Assembly (NCBI RefSeq): GCF_029873635.1 | Contig: NC_080426.1 | Coordinates: forward strand, 57,816,673 to 57,880,672 | Reading direction: 5' to 3' | DNA: 64,000 nucleotides | Source: Malania oleifera | Taxonomy: Eukaryota; Streptophyta; Magnoliopsida; Santalales; Ximeniaceae | In this document: one piece after another, positions 58,842 through 64,000 of the stretch | Numbering within the stretch: position 1 is the first letter of the stretch | Layout of the letters: the number at the start of each line of letters is the position of its first letter | Notes under the pieces: model-generated | Told to the model about the DNA's origin: nothing | What the model saw: only the letters and a program-made list of their open reading frames with translations | Databases searched by the model: none | Program-made: the position numbers and the translations under genes

Positions 58842-60854
58842 TGTTGAATTAGATGTAATCCCAAGAGGGGGGTGAATTGGGTATTTTAAAATTCTTTGAA
58901 TCTATTTACCACTTAATCCCTACTTGTATATTTAGCAGTGAGTTCTTATTACCCAATTAATTGTGTGCAATGTTATTCAACCTACACATGCAAGACGAAC
59001 AATTTAAATGTAGTGCTGAAAGTAAAGAGTAAAGGGAAGAGCGAAGACAGAAGCTGTTTTTACGAGGTTCTGCCAACTCGGCCTACGTCCTCACCTTAAG
59101 CAACCACTCAAGGATTTCATTAAAATTCCTGCTCCTTAAATTGGGACGAAGCTTTCCTTATAATCCACTGCTTATAAGAGGTACAACTCTCTTTTCAAAC
59201 ACCGGTTCACACACTGAACCGTGTATACAATAAAATCTGTAAAAAAACACTCAAAAATGCTTCAAAACAAAAGCTCGTGAGTACAATTCAAATTCCTAAT
59301 ACATTAACATATGATAAAATCGGAAGCTCAAAATGTATGAAACGATATAATCGTTTATGTATGATATGCTTTAACACACAACCCAAACAATGCTTTGGAG
59401 ATCTTAGGTTAGATCTTTGAATATAAAGATAACTTTGTAGATTGCAAAGATTTGACACACACTTTGTCGAAACAATATTTCTCTCAAGAGTTCGATCTCA
59501 ACGTGATCTTGGTAGTATTTTCCCATATATATATGTATGTATCTATATGATGAGAATACCAAGTATCAAATACTTAAAATATGATTTTTAGAAAATATCC
59601 TTCAATATGTATAGATCTAGTTATGCACTTCTTTATCTAATCAACTAGTTTAGAAGTAACCAAAATATCTCATCTTTAACTTTGAAAACACTTGAATGAT
59701 TACTCTTTAAACAATGGCCAAATAAAAACTTTCTCAAGTATTCAACTAGTCAAAAAAAACAATCTTTATGTGAATATGAAAAGACTCAATATCAAACCTC
59801 TCTAAAAATATTCAATAGCAGATGTTGATATGAGAATCTCTTGGAAAGAACTAAATGAATCAAACAAACCTCAATACCAAGATGAAATAAAGTTGTGTGA
59901 ATAGAACCTTTTGATTTCAAGAGTAGATTTGCCCAAGCTTGATAAGAGTAAGTTAAAGTGCAGGCAATCGTATAGCAAAGTGCTCAACGTTCTCAATTCG
60001 CTTTCAAAAGGAGTTATCTTTTCTTCTTGTTTTTCTTGGCATGCGAACTAGGGTTTTGTAATTCAGTGTATATAGTGTCTTACCCTTAGAATTGATCTTA
60101 ACCGTTGGATTAAAAGATATCTCGCGTGTTTGCTCAATAAAAATTAAAAATTTTTAATCTTTCCCGCAAGTTCAGATGACTAAAGTCATTTTATCCTTCA
60201 AAAAAATAGCCTGGACACAGGGTCAGACGACCGAAGTTAAGTTCAGACGACCGAAGTGTCAAGTTCATGCGACTGAAGTGTCAAGTCCAGACGACCGAAG
60301 TGCTTCTTCCAGTTTCTGTTTTTCCCAAATAAATCTTCATACGACCAAGCTTATTCTTCATACGTCTAAGGGAATTCTTCAAACGACTGAGCTTGAGTTC
60401 AATCAACCGAAGTCCCCTTTTCTGAAATTTTCTTTTCTAATTTAAAATTCTGCTTTGCTCTCCTTCTTGGGTCTTTTATAAAACATATTTTCCATGATTT
60501 TAAAAGTATTTCTAAGTCCATGAATGTCCCCTAATGATATACATGAAATGCATGAATCCTAACGTCTTTCTAAGTTATGTTGAGCCTCAAATTAAATCAT
60601 AAGAAAATGTAAATACATGAGGTCTAAGTACCCTTTCCCAAGATATGCTTGAACTTTGCTGCTTGCATCTTGCTTCTCATACTCTTTGAGTTCCATGGAT
60701 CTTGCCAAGATATGTGTGCTTTACTTTAAGGCTTCCATGACTTGTTATCCTTCCGTGTATGCTTAATATAAGTCTTGTTCACAAACTCAATGCACAGATC
60801 AAATACCAAGTGATTTGTCATTATCAAAACCGGATTGGACTCGTAGAGTCAACA
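58842..60854 (-). mobile_element. S6: Sirevirus-like solo LTR (2013 bp) inside E8 3' LTR
   Basis: Plus-strand ends TGTTGAATTAG and GAGTCAACA with perfect inverted TGTTGA/TCAACA, and TSD GATTG (58837-58841 and 60855-60859). The minus sense begins TGTTGACTC and ends with the CCCCCTCTTGGGATTACA block, matching the E1/E4 LTR family. The pre-insertion sequence is preserved in the E8 5' LTR. Confidence 0.95.
60223..60412 (-). promoter_or_regulatory. CAGACGACCGAAG array in S6
   Basis: Eight units start at 60223, 60243, 60265, 60287, then 60337, 60358, 60379, 60399. Steps are 20-22-22, gap 50, then 21-21-20. In the minus sense it is upstream of a TATA-like CACTATATACACTG at 60066-60078. Confidence 0.7.
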
Positions 60855-61238
60855 GATTGGTTAAACACCCAAAGATAAATTAACTAAGAGTTTATTTGAA
60901 TTCTGAATTTTAGAAAGAGTGTGGATGATTTGTTGAATATCAATTTAAGAAACAAATTTCATAAATATAGGGCTTCATTCAAACTTCCATTCACTACAAG
61001 GCTGTAAACAAATTAAATATCTTGATTGAATATTATGTAGATTGATTGGTTACTTACTTTGCGATTAATTGGTTTGAGTGGTTGATTAAATGTTTAATTG
61101 TGTTGTGGATTGTATAAAAAGAACTAAGTTCTTGTGTGGTTGTTAAATCAAACAAAGAAGTCAAGAATTAATTAAAAAAATTTAAAGAAATTTTAAAACC
61201 CAATTCACCCCCCTCTTAGGACTACACTTGAGTTTTCA

Positions 61239-61680
61239 GGAATGTTGTAGATTCGAGAGTTTCCCGTTCTAGTAGATAGAGCCGTCGTGGTTTAGGTTGG
61301 TCTCTTGGAGGATGAGGTGGTATAGGAACAAAATAAGAGGACAATGTCTTCTGGTTCTCAGACTGGTTCTCGCCAGGGGCAGTGGAAGAAAAGGAACTAC
61401 GGTTCAAGTAATCGCCAGGGTATAGAATCGTGGAGTCCATAGGGGAACCGACCTCACGAGCGTTGTACCAAGTGCAACAGATGGCATGATGGAGAATACT
61501 AGCCGTTTGAGGGCAACTATTACCGTTGTGGCAAATTGGGCCACAGGATCCGGGATTATCATACGCAGATGAACGATACGCCTACACAAAGTCAGAATCG
61601 GGGAAAGGATCAGGTATCGCGGGGAAACTTTCAAGGAAATACAGCTCAGGTGAGAGTGTATTCGCTTACTCCTGTTGATA
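61239..61680 (+). pseudogene. E6 gag, 3' part
   Basis: Continues the Gag frame after E8 with the EFPVLVDRAVV motif, several stops, a CTKCNRWHDGE motif and a knuckle NYYRCGKLGHRIRDY, in which both the first and last Cys are Tyr. From 61536 the frame is open into protease. Confidence 0.8.
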
Positions 61681-62195
61681 CAAAGCATGCTGGCAATGTG
61701 GGGACAAGTACCATGCTACTATTTTCAAATAAAGCTATTGTATTATTTGATTCAAGAGCAACCCACTCCTTTATATCTACAAACTTTATGAAACTTTGTA
61801 GGGTTGAAACCCAAGTTATGGATGAGGGGTTGTCTGTGGCTACACCATCTGGGAGTGTGGTGATCTGTAGGAAGATGTTAGGGAACTACCCAGTGGTAAT
61901 TCAAGGAATGCTGCTACCGGTGAATCTGGTAGTATGCGATATGTTCAGTTTTGACGTTGTACTGGGGATGGATTGGTTATCCTCCAGTTTTGCTATGATT
62001 GACTGTCGTAGGAAAGTGGTGATGTTCATACCTCCTGGGGAATCGGAGTATGAGTTCATAGGATTGTGTGTGCGCTTGACACCACAAATTCTGTTGGCTA
62101 TGCAGGCAAGAAGGTTACTCTTAGATGGGTGTCAGGGGTACTTAGCTTGTGTGAAGGAACCACCTCGGGATGATCTGAAACTTGAAGATATCTAA
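61681..62195 (+). pseudogene. E6 aspartic protease region, active site changed
   Basis: Open with the end of gag (219 codons, 61536-62195). The catalytic motif is FDSRATHSF, Gly to Arg. SVATPSGSVVIC, VNLVVCDMFSFDVVLGMDWL and EYEFIGLCVRLTP follow. It ends at a stop after LKLEDI. Confidence 0.85.
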
Positions 62196-63070
62196 GTGGT
62201 TAATGAATTTTTGGATGTATTCCTGGAAGATTTATCCGGTTTACCTCCTAATCGTGAGGTGGAGTTCGCTATTGAATTGCTACCAGATAAGGCACCGATT
62301 TCTAAAGCTCCATATCGGATGGCTTTAGGTAAACTTAAAGAGTTAAAGGAGCAGTTGTAGGAACTACTGGATAAGGGCTTTATTAGATCTAGTGTTTCAC
62401 CCTGGGGCGCTCTAGTATTGTTTGTAAATAAGAAAGACATGTCAATGAGGATATGCATTGATTACCGTGAGTTCAACAAGGTAACAGTGAAGAACTGAAA
62501 CTCGTTACCTTGTATAGATGAAATGTTTGACTAGCTGCAGGGAACGCATATATTTTTGAAGATCAATCTATGGTCAGGGTATCATCAGGTGAAAGTTAAG
62601 ACTAAGGATGTTGTGAAAACTACTTTCCAAACCAGATATATGGTCACTACGAGTTTCTAGTCATCCCATTTGGATTGACTAACGCTCTGGCGGTATTTAT
62701 GAACCTAATGAATAAGGTTTTCCATGAATATCTAGATTATTTCATAGTGGTATTCATTGAAGATATTTTGGTATACTCTAGGAGTTTGGAAGAGCATGAA
62801 AACCATTTGAGGTTAGTGCTTCCGATACTGCAGAAAAGGAAGTTGTATGCTAAACTGAAAAAAAATGTGAGTTTTGGTTGAAGCAGGTCGCATTTCTAGG
62901 CCATGTCGTGTCGTGAGGTGGTATCTCAGTTGATCCAAGTAATATTGAAGTAGTGGTTGACTGGGTGAAACCGAAGAGCATGTAGGGAAGTTCGGAGTTT
63001 CCTAGGACTAGCTAGGTACTACTAGTGGTTCGTGGCGGGATTCTCTAAATTGCTTGGCCCTTTGACACGG
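62196..63070 (+). pseudogene. E6 reverse transcriptase, active site changed
   Basis: [34 protein letters not shown], a [26 protein letters not shown], a stop, and WSGYHQVKV are readable. A frame change near 62640 precedes [22 protein letters not shown]. The catalytic box reads FIED, the first Asp replaced by Glu (about 62755-62766). An extra A run near 62860 shifts the frame again. Confidence 0.85.
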
Positions 63071-63707
63071 TAAATGAGGAAGGATGTAGGATTTGATTGG
63101 ACTAACGAGTGCGAGCAGAGTTTCCAAGAGTTGAAACACCGACTGGTCACTGCTCTAATGTTGACCATTCCATTTAGGGACAGTGGTTTTGTGATTTACA
63201 GCGATGCATCTCTGAAGGATTTGGGATGTGTGTTGATGCAATACGGGAAAGTAATTGCTTATGCTTCTCTAAAACTCAAGGAGTACGAGAATAATTACCC
63301 CATGCATGATTTGGAGTTGGCGGTAGTGGTGTATGCATTGAAGATTTGGAGACATTACTTGTATGGTGAACAGTGTGAGATCTTCACGGACCGCAAGAGC
63401 CTCGGATACTTTTTCACGTAGAAGGAGTTAAACATGAGGCAGAGGAGGTGGCAAGAACTGATCAAGGACTACGATTGCACCATTAGCTATCATCCAGGTA
63501 AAGCTAATGTGGTAGCTGATTCGTTGAGTCAGAGGTCAGAGCACACATCAATATCTGTAGTGGTAGGTCAACATCATATTAGATGGGATCTGGAGGGGCT
63601 AGGCATGGAATTGGTGGATGAAAATCATCAGGATTTCATTGCTAGATTGGTGATCCAGCCAACATTAGTTGAGAAAATTAAGGCCATACAGCCAATGATG
63701 AAGAGTT
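63071..63707 (+). pseudogene. E6 RNase H
   Basis: Open from 63074 to 63421: [74 protein letters not shown]. After one TAG it is open again from 63434 with [16 protein letters not shown] and [12 protein letters not shown]. The catalytic acidic residues are all present. Confidence 0.85.
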
Positions 63708-64000
63708 AGTTGAGGTTGTATAAAAGGTGCAGTAGGGGCTAGCTGCAGATTTTAACATCTCCAAGGGAGGTGTATTGAGGTTTGGAACCAGACAGTGTGT
63801 TCCAAACAATGAAGGGATAAGGAGGACGATTTTGGAAGATGCACATTGTTCTTTGTATAGGGTACATTCGGGTAGCACGAAGATATATCGATATCTGCGC
63901 GAATCTTTCTGGTGGAGTGGCATGAAAAGGGAGATTGCTTGATTTTTGGAGTAATGTCTGACGTATCAGTAGGTAAAGGTTGAGCATCAGAGGCTGGCAG
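63708..64000 (+). pseudogene. E6 integrase, N-terminal part, cut by the window edge
   Basis: The HHCC region is visible as EDAHCSLYRVHSGSTKIY, then ESFWWSGMKREIA, a stop, and CLTYQ, where the second Cys of CxxC is Tyr. The rest is beyond 64000. Confidence 0.75.

Larger units (their letters stand above)
49626..61238 (+). mobile_element. E8: Sirevirus-like gag-only (TR-GAG type) element inserted in E6 gag
   Basis: Perfect TSD GGAAT (49621-49625 and 61239-61243), 2 kb LTRs, PBS, a gag gene, a noncoding region with several PPT-like words, a PPT and 3' LTR. There is no protease, integrase, RT or RNase H motif. Removing S5 and S6 leaves about 7.5 kb. The long LTRs, coiled coil in Gag and multiple GGGGGAG tracts point to Sirevirus relatives; the superfamily call is by resemblance, since pol is absent. 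Mobilisation would need a partner element. Confidence 0.88.
57161..61238 (+). repeat. E8 3' LTR, interrupted by S6 (~2.06 kb net)
   Basis: It starts TGTTGACCTAACCAAGG and ends CACTTGAGTTTTCA. It aligns with 49626-51638 apart from S6 and small indels, including one motif unit near 57826-57850 that the 5' LTR lacks. Confidence 0.9.
37171..64000 (+). mobile_element. E6: Tekay-type Ty3/gypsy element, right end outside window
   Basis: A 5' LTR (interrupted by E7), PBS, gag (interrupted by E8), protease, RT, RNase H and the start of integrase. Joining across both insertions gives a normal gypsy order. All coding parts are broken. The element runs past 64000, so its 3' LTR and TSD are not seen. Confidence 0.88.

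Overview
The window reads as nuclear DNA of a flowering plant, probably a woody eudicot. It is AT-rich, holds one recognisable host gene, and is otherwise packed with nested LTR retrotransposons whose primer-binding sites resemble the plant initiator-Met tRNA type (TGGTATCAGAG). I cannot name the species. Element boundaries were set by eye from TG...CA ends, 5-bp target-site duplications (TSDs), primer-binding sites (PBS) and polypurine tracts (PPT). Labels E1-E8 are elements with internal sequence; S1-S6 are solo LTRs.

Left nest (1-25752). A Tat/Athila-type Ty3/gypsy relic (E5, 23080-25752, +) is interrupted by a Sirevirus-like Ty1/copia derivative (E4, 15278-23079, -). E4's LTR holds two solo LTRs (S1, S2). 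To its left lies a Tekay-type chromovirus relic (E2, 1412-15277, +), probably inserted in E4. E2 is itself split by a nearly full-length Tekay-type element on the opposite strand (E3, 2285-10937, -) and abutted by another Sirevirus-like element (E1, 1-1411, -). All coding parts are broken.

Gene island (25753-37170). A solo LTR (S3) is followed by unique sequence, a degenerate tandem repeat, and an intact intronless CDS for a bHLH subgroup IIId (JAM/bHLH13-like) transcription factor at 29138-30949 (+). Noncoding sequence and another solo LTR (S4, 34971-36745) follow. This gene is the only CDS I consider functional.

Right nest (37171-64000). A Tekay-type element (E6, +) runs off the right edge. 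A second Tekay-type element (E7, 37560-47168, +) sits in its 5' LTR. A gag-only Sirevirus-like element (E8, 49626-61238, +) sits in its gag. E8 carries one solo LTR in its gag (S5) and one in its 3' LTR (S6). Most junctions are supported by TSDs, and the S6 empty site survives in E8's other LTR.

The most striking signal is a phased array of short palindrome-like motifs just upstream of the TATA box in most LTRs. In the gypsy LTRs the core is GTCGAC, set as quartets spaced about 20-24-20 bp, with two quartets about 45-60 bp apart. Sirevirus-like LTRs carry a different motif with a similar 20-22 bp step and about 50 bp gap. Whole motif units are gained or lost between the two LTRs of single insertions.
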